Positions 16,701 through 23,834 of a stretch of DNA of 64,000 nt are shown here, piece after piece. Origin of the DNA: JBBKWU01 sp037969035 (GTDB taxonomy: Bacteria; Pseudomonadota; Alphaproteobacteria; Micavibrionales; Micavibrionaceae); contig JBBKWU010000010.1 of the NCBI GenBank assembly GCA_037969035.1, positions 1 through 64,000 of the forward strand. Direction: 5' to 3'. Under the pieces are notes generated by a model. It saw only the letters and a list, made by a program, of their open reading frames with translations. It searched no databases and was not told the DNA's origin. Both the position numbers and the translations under genes were made by a program. How positions within the stretch are numbered: the stretch's first letter is position 1; each line of letters begins with the position of its first letter.

Positions 16701-17056
16701 AGCTCATCGCCACAGGCGGCACTTGCACGCATTTACAGGGTGCTGGCCTTGACGTGACCCGCATCAACAAGGTCATGGAAGGTCAACCAAATGTCGTGGA
16801 TGCGGTGATTAACGGCGAAATTCATTTCATCATTAATACCACCAAAGGCGCACAGTCGGTTGCAGATTCAAGCTCTATTCGTCGTATGGCACTGGCTTAT
16901 AAACTCCCCTACTACACGCTGCTTACGGCGGCGCGGGCGGGAGTTCAGGCCATTCGTTCCATGCAATCACGGGATTTTGATGTAAAACCTATTCAGGATT
17001 ACTTCAACAATGCCGAAGCCGAGGACGAAGGCAGCGAATTAAAGCAATCCGCATAA
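13727..17056 (+). CDS. carB: Carbamoyl-phosphate synthase large subunit
   Basis: CarB joins bicarbonate, ammonia from CarA and two ATP into carbamoyl phosphate. At 1109 residues it is slightly longer than the E. coli protein. Two homologous ATP-grasp halves are clear: the first starts with [20 protein letters not shown], the second with [20 protein letters not shown] near residue 570. Each has an EMNPR or EVNPR metal site. The end carries the MGS-like allosteric domain ([16 protein letters not shown]). The start overlaps the carbonic anhydrase gene by 8 bp and uses AGGAAAG as its ribosome-binding site. Confidence 0.98.
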   Translation: [1109 protein letters not shown]

Positions 17057-17083
17057 GTATTTTTTATATTATGCATCCAAACC

Positions 17084-17121
17084 TTATCTTCTTACGTAAA
17101 CGTATATGTAAGAAGGGATAA
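17084..17121 (+). other. Hairpin between carB and the EF-hand gene
   Basis: TTATCTTCTTAC pairs with GTAAGAAGGGATAA across a 12-nt loop, with a small bulge. There is no T-run, so it is more likely an mRNA 5' structure or processing site for the downstream EF-hand gene than a terminator. It ends about 10 bp before that gene's start. Confidence 0.35.
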
Positions 17122-17131
17122 AAGGTAACCG

Positions 17132-17578
17132 ATGCGTTCAACGTTAGTGCTAGCTCTTGCGGGGTTGTGCTTTAGCGCGACGAATTGCTATGCGGCCGAA
17201 GCAACACTTCGCATCAAAGCCAAAATCATATCCAAAGCGGACTGGGATCAAATCCAAGCCAATGACAGCGTCACAATTGATAATTATGATGATGAAGCAG
17301 AAACGTTCGAGTTTGCTGTCAACGCCATCAATGTCACCACATTTTCAAACAGTGATGAAGCCACACCCTTTGATAAGGATGATTACTTTGTAGAGCCTTA
17401 CAGCTATAACGATCTTACCCCCGAAACAAAATTTCCGTTGATGGATATCAATGATGATGGACTTGTGACGCGCCGTGAATACTTAAAAAGCACAGGCACA
17501 CCGCTAAATAATTCCGATTTTGACGATCATGACAGAAACCGTGACGGATTTTTAACCCGTAACGAAATCGACAAATAG
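17132..17578 (+). CDS. Exported protein with two EF-hand calcium sites
   Basis: This is a 148-aa protein. A signal peptide (about residues 1-21, ending CYAA) sends it to the periplasm or outside. Two canonical EF-hand loops lie at the C-terminus: residues 105-116 (DINDDGLVTRRE) and 134-145 (DRNRDGFLTRNE), each with the Asp/Asn-x-Asp-Gly pattern and the final Glu. The central part (22-100) is acidic and not recognised. It probably binds calcium; the partner is unknown. It follows carB on the same strand and converges on the M32 peptidase gene. Confidence 0.75.
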   Translation: MRSTLVLALAGLCFSATNCYAAEATLRIKAKIISKADWDQIQANDSVTIDNYDDEAETFEFAVNAINVTTFSNSDEATPFDKDDYFVEPYSYNDLTPETKFPLMDINDDGLVTRREYLKSTGTPLNNSDFDDHDRNRDGFLTRNEIDK

Positions 17579-17582
17579 CCCG

Positions 17583-19136
17583 CTACAGACAGAAACCATT
17601 AACAGCCACAACAGGCATGCGCGGTGGTTCATATTTCTTTGCGACATCAAGCATATAAGAATCTGGCAACAACGGCTTACCCGTTACATGTTCAATCAAA
17701 TCCAATGGCTTCAAGCGCGCGCCTTCTTGGCAGACATTCGTACGCAGCCAATCTTTTAGCCCGTCCAACGCCTTTAAATCGCGGTCGATTCCGTGATATT
17801 CACCAAAAACCCTGCGCTGCTTGGGATTTATCTCAAAAAACGCCTCTGCAAATTGTGATGCGGCGAGCCTTCCGGGTAAATATGTCGGCAACCAAGATGC
17901 TTCACCGGAATACAAATGTATGTCCTGCAAAATACCACTGCGGTCATCTTTTGGTGTTATACCTGTTAATTTTTCGTAGTATTCATTCCAATATTCTTTG
18001 TGTGAATTCACATCATCTTGAAGGAAATACATATTAAAAAGCACTTCATGGCGGTGCAGAATGTCCAACGGATAACGCACATCATCGGCTTTGGCGCGAA
18101 TACCATCGGGCTCCAGCTTTATCATGTGTTTGAAAATCATCTGCGCATTCCAGCGTGATTTATAAGGCTCACCCAATTCACGTGATACAAAATCATAGAT
18201 AAATTGCGCGCCTGCTTTGCTACGGAACATCACATTTTCAAACAATAAGGCCATTCCTTCATCCACAACATTGCCCGCAATGTCACCGCACAACTCATCT
18301 TTGTGCTCTTCAGGTAGATTCTGGCGGTAAAAGGCGTGCCCTGCTTCATGTGCGGTGGAAAGAAGCGTGTTCAGAAAGTTACGTTCGTCAATCTTGTAAC
18401 CAATCCGCACATCATCATTACGACCAAGGCATATAGGATGCGGCGCAGCGGCAATTTTTCCGCGCGTTTCGTCATATCCAACTTTTTGTAAAAACAGACG
18501 CACCAGTTTTTCCTGATCGGCAGCGGGCATCGCAAAAGCATCGCCGCGCAAATAACGCTGCGTGGCTTGGAACATTTTCTGTTTGGCTAATAATTCTTGG
18601 CAAAATGGCTTTAGGAGTTCCCCCCATTGAACGATTTGTTGAGAGCGCAGACCTTCTGTCTTCTTATCCAACGCCACATCCATAAGGCTTTGTGGCGCGT
18701 TATCGGCAGTTTCCCACAACAGACGCTCCCTGCTGTGTTCCAGCGCGGCATACTCGCCCTGTAATGACTGCGCCAATTGCGGCGCGACAACATTAAAATC
18801 ATTGGCTGCGTATGCTTTTTCCCACGCGCCGATTGTTTTTGCGGAATTATAAAGATCGCTCAGAACACTCGTGCGTCCTGACGCATTGTGTTTCATATGG
18901 TGATACATCAAACGCTGTTCTGCTGCTGAAAAGTCAGTGCCATCACTATTTTTAGGAATGGGCATACCAAAGACTTTTCCAATGGATGTCTTTAAATTGC
19001 ACAGCTCATATTTACGCAACGACAATTGCGCCAAATCAGCCGCAGAAGCCATTCGCGAACGTGACCCCGTAATATAGTCCCAACGGGTTATTTCAATTTT
19101 TTTTATTAATGCTGCAAGATTTTTTGACGCGCTCAT
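17583..19136 (-). CDS. M32-family metallocarboxypeptidase (Taq/Pfu type)
   Basis: This zinc carboxypeptidase removes C-terminal residues from peptides in the cytoplasm. Of about normal family length (517 aa), it has the HExxH motif at 263-267 (HEAGHAFY), the later zinc-ligand region at 291-300 (VDEGMALLFE), the IRAKADDVRYPLDILHRHE segment and GILQDIHLYSGEASWLPTY. In typical members the second motif reads H-E-S-Q; here it is D-E-G-M, so the zinc-binding Glu stays but the His before it is changed. There is a ribosome-binding site AGGGGC before the ATG. It is divergent from greA. Confidence 0.87.
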   Translation of the reverse strand: MSASKNLAALIKKIEITRWDYITGSRSRMASAADLAQLSLRKYELCNLKTSIGKVFGMPIPKNSDGTDFSAAEQRLMYHHMKHNASGRTSVLSDLYNSAKTIGAWEKAYAANDFNVVAPQLAQSLQGEYAALEHSRERLLWETADNAPQSLMDVALDKKTEGLRSQQIVQWGELLKPFCQELLAKQKMFQATQRYLRGDAFAMPAADQEKLVRLFLQKVGYDETRGKIAAAPHPICLGRNDDVRIGYKIDERNFLNTLLSTAHEAGHAFYRQNLPEEHKDELCGDIAGNVVDEGMALLFENVMFRSKAGAQFIYDFVSRELGEPYKSRWNAQMIFKHMIKLEPDGIRAKADDVRYPLDILHRHEVLFNMYFLQDDVNSHKEYWNEYYEKLTGITPKDDRSGILQDIHLYSGEASWLPTYLPGRLAASQFAEAFFEINPKQRRVFGEYHGIDRDLKALDGLKDWLRTNVCQEGARLKPLDLIEHVTGKPLLPDSYMLDVAKKYEPPRMPVVAVNGFCL

Positions 19137-19207
19137 TATTGCCCCTGTTTGTTATTTTTATGTGATTTATGCCTTTATATACATAAATATAAAATTTTGC
19201 AATTCTG

Positions 19208-19236
19208 TTGACCTGCAAATCATTTCCCTATAGTAA
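19208..19236 (+). promoter_or_regulatory. Probable greA promoter
   Basis: TTGACC at 19208-19213 is followed by TATAGT at 19229-19234 (15-bp spacer), or by TAGTAA at 19231-19236 (17-bp spacer). Transcription would then begin around 19241-19245, just upstream of a terminator-like hairpin in the greA leader. Confidence 0.5.
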
Positions 19237-19249
19237 TAATTCTAATGAC

Positions 19250-19281
19250 AAGCCCGCTTCAGTGACGGGCTTCTTTTTTTT
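19250..19281 (+). terminator. Terminator-like hairpin in the greA leader (possible attenuator)
   Basis: AAGCCCG (19250-19256) pairs with CGGGCTT (19266-19272) and is followed by CTTTTTTTT. It points towards greA, lies about 17 bp before its ATG and is not downstream of any plus-strand gene, because the M32 gene runs the other way. It therefore sits inside the greA 5' leader, where it could stop transcripts early. E. coli greA is also known to have a leader terminator that gives a short RNA. Confidence 0.7.
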
Positions 19282-19298
19282 CAAACAAGGATATTGAA

Positions 19299-19775
19299 AT
19301 GGATAAGGTTCCAATGACCCCCGAGGGCCATGAGGCTCTCGAGAAAGAATTGAAGCAATTAAAAACGGTTGAGCGTCCGAACGTAATCGAGTCGATTGCG
19401 ACTGCGCGCGAACATGGTGATTTGAAAGAGAATGCCGAGTACCACGCCGCGCGTGAGCAGCAGAGCTTTATCGAAGGCCGTATTCAGGAACTCAATGCTG
19501 TGATTTCAAAAGCACAGATCATTGATCCGTCAAAATTCACAGGCGATGCCGTGAAATTCGGCGCGAAAGTTTTGATCGTGGACGAAGCAACGGATGTTGA
19601 GGTCACATACCATATCGTTGGTCACTACGAAGCAAATGCAGAGCAACGCCGCCTGTCTATCCAAGCGCCAATCTCGCGTGCGCTGATCGGTAAATCCGTG
19701 GGTGACAGCGTTGTGGTACAAACCCCGCAAGGCGTTAAAAACTACGAGATTTTAGAAGTCAGCTACGGCGCATAA
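19299..19775 (+). CDS. greA: Transcription elongation factor GreA
   Basis: GreA rescues backtracked RNA polymerase by stimulating cleavage of the nascent RNA. It has the usual 158 residues. The N-terminal coiled coil has the conserved tip acidic residues (REHGDLKENAEYHAAREQQ) and the C-terminal FKBP-like domain ends the protein (SIQAPISRALIGKSVGDSV). The ATG has AAGGATAT upstream. It follows carB at a distance, a common alphaproteobacterial linkage interrupted here by the EF-hand and M32 genes. Confidence 0.97.
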   Translation: MDKVPMTPEGHEALEKELKQLKTVERPNVIESIATAREHGDLKENAEYHAAREQQSFIEGRIQELNAVISKAQIIDPSKFTGDAVKFGAKVLIVDEATDVEVTYHIVGHYEANAEQRRLSIQAPISRALIGKSVGDSVVVQTPQGVKNYEILEVSYGA

Positions 19776-19802
19776 ATTCAAACGCCTGCTGCTATAAATA
19801 AC

Positions 19803-19831
19803 AAAAAGGACAGAGAAATCTGTCCTTTTTT
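19803..19831. terminator. Bidirectional terminator between greA and the Lrp gene
   Basis: GGACAGA, loop GAAA and TCTGTCC form a 7-bp stem, with A5 before and T6 after. It separates the converging greA and Lrp genes and can serve both. Confidence 0.88.
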
Positions 19832-19858
19832 AATGCTCAAATAATACTTCCTAGCAGC

Positions 19859-20332
19859 CTATTCATCGATCGGCACGCCTGGTAAGAATTTCGCGCTGCG
19901 GATGCCTAGTGCCGACTTCACAGATGTTACGTTCGGTGCGGCTGTTAAATGCTCGGTCAAGAACACTTGGTAATCATCCCAATCTTTTGCCACAATTTTC
20001 AGCCAGAAATCTGTGTCCCCTGCCAACATATGGCATTCACGAACACGATCCCAAGAATTCACAAGGGCCTCGAATTTTTTCAAATCGGCTTCGGCTTGAG
20101 AAACCAGCTTCACTTGTGCAAAAACCGCGACACCAAAACCAAAAATGGCAGGGTCGATTTGCGCGTGATAGCCTTTGATATAGCCTGCTTCTTCCAATGC
20201 GCGTACACGGCGTAAACATGGCGGTGCAGATATTCCTGCGTTTCTTGCCAGTTCAACATTGGTAATACGTCCGTCATCCTGTAAACTTTTCAGGATCTTA
20301 CGGTCAATTTTATCGAGTTTAACACGTTTCAT
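19859..20332 (-). CDS. Lrp/AsnC-family transcriptional regulator
   Basis: This 157-aa regulator of amino acid-related genes has an N-terminal winged helix (LDKIDRKILKSLQDDGRITNVELARNAGISAPPCLRRVRALEEAG) and a C-terminal RAM domain that binds small ligands and oligomerises. I chose the ATG at 20332, which begins MKRVKLDKID; a GTG 18 bp upstream would add six residues. The PPCLRRVRALEEAGYI segment is typical of Lrp proper. Its targets cannot be read from the sequence. It is divergent from the ELM1-family gene. Confidence 0.92.
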   Translation of the reverse strand: MKRVKLDKIDRKILKSLQDDGRITNVELARNAGISAPPCLRRVRALEEAGYIKGYHAQIDPAIFGFGVAVFAQVKLVSQAEADLKKFEALVNSWDRVRECHMLAGDTDFWLKIVAKDWDDYQVFLTEHLTAAPNVTSVKSALGIRSAKFLPGVPIDE

Positions 20333-20469
20333 AATAATGGTATTCCCCACGTTTTTCGTAAATATATTGTCTAAATGATCTGAATATTGGTATAAAGTTG
20401 CGCGAGCGTGAGCGCAAGTACTTTTAAATATTTTATATAGCCTATTGTATTATAAGGATTTTTCGACAG

Positions 20470-21405
20470 ATGACATCATGCTGGATTGTAACAGAAGGAA
20501 TCGCAGGCACTGAAAACCAGTGTTTGGGCGTTGCCGAGTCGCTCGGTCTTACCCCTGATATAAAGCGTATTGGCATGCGCCAGCCGTGGAAAACTCTGTC
20601 TCCTTACCTGCCGTTTGAATGTGCTTTTACCTTTACAGGTGATACGCTGGCCGCCCCGTGGCCTGATCTTGTCATCGCCAGTGGCCGCAAAGCCATCGGT
20701 GCGGCGCGCTACATTAAAAAACAAAGCAGCGGCAAGACGATGACGGTTCTTATACAAGATCCGCGTATCTCGCCGCGTGGTTTTGACCTTGTGGCCGTTC
20801 CTGCGCATGATCCTACGCGCGGTGACAACGTCATTGTCACAAATGCTGCGCCAAACCGTATCACGGCACAAAAATTGGATACTGCGCGGCAAAGCTACAT
20901 CAAGCCTTTCGATGATTTTGAAAAACCGATCATCAGCGTTTTGATTGGCGGCAACAGCAAAGCTTATAAAATGCCGCCCTTCGTCATGCACAAGCTGGCA
21001 CAGGATTTAAAGTTACTGACCCAAAATTACAACCTCGCCATCACGGCTTCACGCCGCACGGGTGATGAAAACCTGACAATCCTAACCGAAGCCCTCAAGG
21101 GCACTGATGCATGGATATGGGACGGTAGCGGTGAAAACCCTTACTTTGCGCTGCTGGCATGGGCAAACTTTATCCTTGTGACAGCCGATAGTGTGTCGAT
21201 GATTTCCGAAGCCGCCACAGCAGGAAAACCCGTTTATATGATCCCGCTTAAGGGCGGCACAAAACGGTTTGATAAATTCCACAATGGGTTGCTGTCCAAA
21301 GGCATTATCCGCACCTTTGATGGTGCTGTAGAGCCTTATGAGTATGCCGCGCTTGATGATGCCACGCTGATTGCCGCAAAAATCAGGGAAAAATTGAAGA
21401 AATAA
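20470..21405 (+). CDS. ELM1-family protein (Mito_fiss_Elm1)
   Basis: This 311-aa protein belongs to the ELM1 family, named after a plant mitochondrial fission factor and widespread in alphaproteobacteria. The fold resembles glycosyltransferase-B enzymes. Signatures are the start CWIVTEGIAGTENQCLGVAESLG, PDLVIASGRKAIGAARYIKK, VLIQDPRISPRGFDLVAVPAHD and the C-terminal VTADSVSMISEAATAGKPVY followed by KFHNGL. The bacterial function is unknown; a sugar-related envelope role is often suspected. It lies 75 bp upstream of trxB on the same strand. Confidence 0.88.
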   Translation: MTSCWIVTEGIAGTENQCLGVAESLGLTPDIKRIGMRQPWKTLSPYLPFECAFTFTGDTLAAPWPDLVIASGRKAIGAARYIKKQSSGKTMTVLIQDPRISPRGFDLVAVPAHDPTRGDNVIVTNAAPNRITAQKLDTARQSYIKPFDDFEKPIISVLIGGNSKAYKMPPFVMHKLAQDLKLLTQNYNLAITASRRTGDENLTILTEALKGTDAWIWDGSGENPYFALLAWANFILVTADSVSMISEAATAGKPVYMIPLKGGTKRFDKFHNGLLSKGIIRTFDGAVEPYEYAALDDATLIAAKIREKLKK

Positions 21406-21480
21406 CCTTTACCGCTGCTTTCTAACAATTTAAGACTATCTATATATTTGAAAGCATCTGTTGAGAGAGTAAGACAAAGA

Positions 21481-22458
21481 ATGAGTGATTCAGTCCATAG
21501 CAAAGTATTGATTATCGGTTCCGGCCCTGCGGGCTATACCGCCGCCATCTACGCCGCGCGCGCAAACCTTGAGCCATTAATGGTCACAGGCATCCAGCCT
21601 GGTGGTCAGCTTACCATCACAACCGATGTTGAAAACTACCCTGGCTTTGCGGATGTTATCCAAGGCCCATGGTTGATGGAGCAAATGCAAAAACAAGCCG
21701 AGCATGTCGGCACAAAAATTGTGACTGATTATATCCAAAGCGTTGATATCAATGTGCGCCCCTTCGTTGCAAAAGGTGATTCTGGCAAAACTTACACGGC
21801 AGATGCCCTTATCATTGCCACAGGTGCGAAGGCACGTTGGCTTGGGCTGCCGTCCGAAGAAGCGTACCAAAACAAAGGTGTTTCTGCCTGCGCAACCTGT
21901 GATGGGTTTTTCTATCGCGGTAAAGAAGTCGCCATTATCGGCGGCGGCAACACAGCCGTTGAAGAAGCATTGTTCCTTACAAATTTCTGTAGCAAAGTAA
22001 CGCTCATCCACCGCCGCGACGAATTACGCGCGGAAAAAGTGATGCAAGAGCGCCTATTCAACCACGAAAAAATCGAAGTGATTTGGGATAACGTGGTCGA
22101 GGAAGTCTTAGGCGATGGAGAATCCATGACTGGCGTTAAAATCAAAAACGTCAAAACAGGCGCAGAAACCGTGATTGAAGCCGATGGTATGTTTGTTGCC
22201 ATTGGGCACGATCCCGCGACAGATCTTTTCAAAGGCAAACTGGATATGGATGGCGAAGGCTACATCCTGACCAAACCTGATTCGACACTAACATCTATCA
22301 ACGGTGTCTATGCCGCTGGTGACGTTACGGACCACACATACCGCCAAGCTGTCACGGCCGCTGGTATGGGCTGTATGGCGGCATTGGAGGCTGATAAATA
22401 CCTCGCCGCGCAAGCTGCCGAAAAACCTAAAAGCAACGGCAGTGTCGCCGCTGAGTAA
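21481..22458 (+). CDS. trxB: Thioredoxin-disulfide reductase
   Basis: TrxB passes electrons from NADPH through FAD to thioredoxin. From the ATG at 21481 it has 325 residues. The FAD-binding GSGPAGYTAAIYAARA is near the N-terminus, the redox-active CATC is at residues 137-140 (SACATCDGFFY), the NADPH-binding GGGNTAVEEALFL follows, and the FAD-binding GVYAAGDVTDHTYRQAVTAAGMGCMAALEA closes the protein. An upstream in-frame start would add 11 residues, but the inner ATG matches family starts better. Confidence 0.96.
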   Translation: MSDSVHSKVLIIGSGPAGYTAAIYAARANLEPLMVTGIQPGGQLTITTDVENYPGFADVIQGPWLMEQMQKQAEHVGTKIVTDYIQSVDINVRPFVAKGDSGKTYTADALIIATGAKARWLGLPSEEAYQNKGVSACATCDGFFYRGKEVAIIGGGNTAVEEALFLTNFCSKVTLIHRRDELRAEKVMQERLFNHEKIEVIWDNVVEEVLGDGESMTGVKIKNVKTGAETVIEADGMFVAIGHDPATDLFKGKLDMDGEGYILTKPDSTLTSINGVYAAGDVTDHTYRQAVTAAGMGCMAALEADKYLAAQAAEKPKSNGSVAAE

Positions 22459-22563
22459 TCATACAATCACCTAAACTATTAACCATTTTATGGTTTAGTA
22501 TATAATGCGTTTAAGCATTTACGTTTAGGACACGTTCAGAAATACGTTCAGAAGGAGCATTAA

Positions 22564-23454
22564 ATGGATTGGGACAAGCTGCGGATATTTCATGCTGTTG
22601 CGGAAGCGGGAAGCTTCACGCATGCTGGTGACAAACTAAACCTCAGCCAATCCGCCATTTCGCGCCAGATCAGCACGCTTGAGGAAAGCTTAGGCATATC
22701 CCTATTCCACCGCCACGCACGCGGTTTGTTGCTCACTGAGCAAGGCGAGCTGCTTGAAAAAGCCGCGCGTGACATCTTTGGCAAGCTTTCAATGGTTGAG
22801 GGGTTATTGCTCGACTCCAAACAGCTCCCCGAAGGCCCCTTGCGTATTACAACGACCGAATTTGTGGCCTCTACATGGATTGCACCGCAGCTTGGTGCGC
22901 TTCGTGCTGCGCATCCTGAAATACAGCTCACTCTATTGCTTGATGATCGTATCCTTAATCTGGGGATGCGCGAGGCGGATGCCGCGATTCGTCTATTCCA
23001 GCCCGAACAACCTGATTTGATCCAACGTCACTTAACCTCGATCAACTTCCATATATATGCGTCCACTGATTACATTAAAAAGCATGGCGCGCCGCAAGAC
23101 CTTTCCGAGTTGCGCAATCACACGCTCATTGGACACCCCGAAGATGGGCCAACGCCATATGTTGACCCGAACTGGTTATTCCGTACGGCTGGCGTTGATC
23201 CGATGGATGACAACAACCTTATTATGATGAATTCGATGATGGGCATTCATAACGCTGTTATCGGTGGTGCGGGGCTTGCCGCTGCGCCTGACTATCTATT
23301 TGCCAATAATGATAGCGTGACACGCGTCCTGCCAGATTCGCATCCTGACCCCGTTGATATGTTTTTCGTTTATCCGGAAGAGCGGAAACATTCGCAACGT
23401 CTTCGCATTTTCCGCGATTTTTTACTTAAATTAGTGAAGAACACAAAGTTTTGA
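22564..23454 (+). CDS. LysR-type transcriptional regulator (GcvA-like)
   Basis: This 296-aa regulator has an N-terminal winged helix (MDWDKLRIFHAVAEAGSFTHAGDKLNLSQSAISRQISTLE) and a C-terminal periplasmic-binding-like effector domain starting near residue 90 (LRITTTEFVASTWIAPQL). Ribosome-binding site AAGGAG. It follows trxB on the same strand after 105 bp. That position behind trxB recurs in alphaproteobacteria. Its effector and targets are unknown. Confidence 0.92.
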   Translation: MDWDKLRIFHAVAEAGSFTHAGDKLNLSQSAISRQISTLEESLGISLFHRHARGLLLTEQGELLEKAARDIFGKLSMVEGLLLDSKQLPEGPLRITTTEFVASTWIAPQLGALRAAHPEIQLTLLLDDRILNLGMREADAAIRLFQPEQPDLIQRHLTSINFHIYASTDYIKKHGAPQDLSELRNHTLIGHPEDGPTPYVDPNWLFRTAGVDPMDDNNLIMMNSMMGIHNAVIGGAGLAAAPDYLFANNDSVTRVLPDSHPDPVDMFFVYPEERKHSQRLRIFRDFLLKLVKNTKF

Positions 23455-23631
23455 TAATTGGCTAATAATATTTCGCCGTTTTTTCTAACTTTATTTTTTA
23501 CCAAGACTCTCCCTTATTTTTATTAAAAATAAAGCTGGATATAGCCTTTGGTAGATTACGATTAGCTGATATGCATAATTTGCAAAGCTGCAATGCAAAA
23601 AAAACTGTAGCCACGCGGAGTCAAATCATTA

Positions 23632-23745
23632 TATAACCTCTCTCAACGGCGTCCTTGACGTCGTCAGGGTCTTCGGATCCTTCGTCTCCCAGACGTAAAA
23701 CCTCCCTGTTCAACTCGCCGGGTCTTAAATGACCCGGTTTTTTTT
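23632..23745 (+). ncRNA. Candidate structured small RNA or leader upstream of the patatin gene
   Basis: The 380-bp gap between the LysR and patatin genes contains no convincing ORF but a dense run of hairpins. A possible -10 (TATAAC) is at 23632-23637. Then come CCTTGAC/GTCAGGG (23653-23669), an overlapping and mutually exclusive GGGTC-TTCG-GATCC hairpin with a UUCG tetraloop (23667-23680), CGTCT-CCC-AGACG (23683-23695), an unpaired CCTCCC near 23701, and a strong terminator (23718-23745). C-rich loops facing outwards are typical of small RNAs that pair with ribosome-binding sites. It could also be a leader that controls read-through into the patatin gene. No known RNA family was recognised. 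Confidence 0.5.
23718..23745 (+). terminator. Strong Rho-independent terminator
   Basis: CCGGGTC and GACCCGG form a perfect 7-bp stem with loop TTAAAT, followed by eight T. It lies 264 bp after the LysR stop, so it more likely ends the candidate small RNA than the LysR transcript. Confidence 0.88.
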
Positions 23746-23773
23746 GCTTATTTCTTGAGACGCCGAATTAGCC

Positions 23774-23779
23774 TATACT
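23774..23779 (+). promoter_or_regulatory. Probable -10 box for the patatin gene
   Basis: TATACT follows the terminator by 28 bp. Transcription would start near 23786, which coincides with an ATG that opens a 15-codon frame (ending TAA at 23831-23833) directly before the patatin TTG start at 23835. No clear -35 was found. Confidence 0.4.
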
Positions 23780-23834
23780 AGTTCTATGAAAAAATGCGTG
23801 CGTACAAATATACAAAACATATCGAGTATCTAAT

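Noticed and set aside
22534..22549. GTTC repeated with 8-bp spacing before the LysR gene, resembling a LexA box
   Set aside because: The alphaproteobacterial box needs a 7-bp spacer. The extra base puts the half-sites out of phase, and the repeat is part of a duplicated CGTTCAGAA stretch near the ribosome-binding site.
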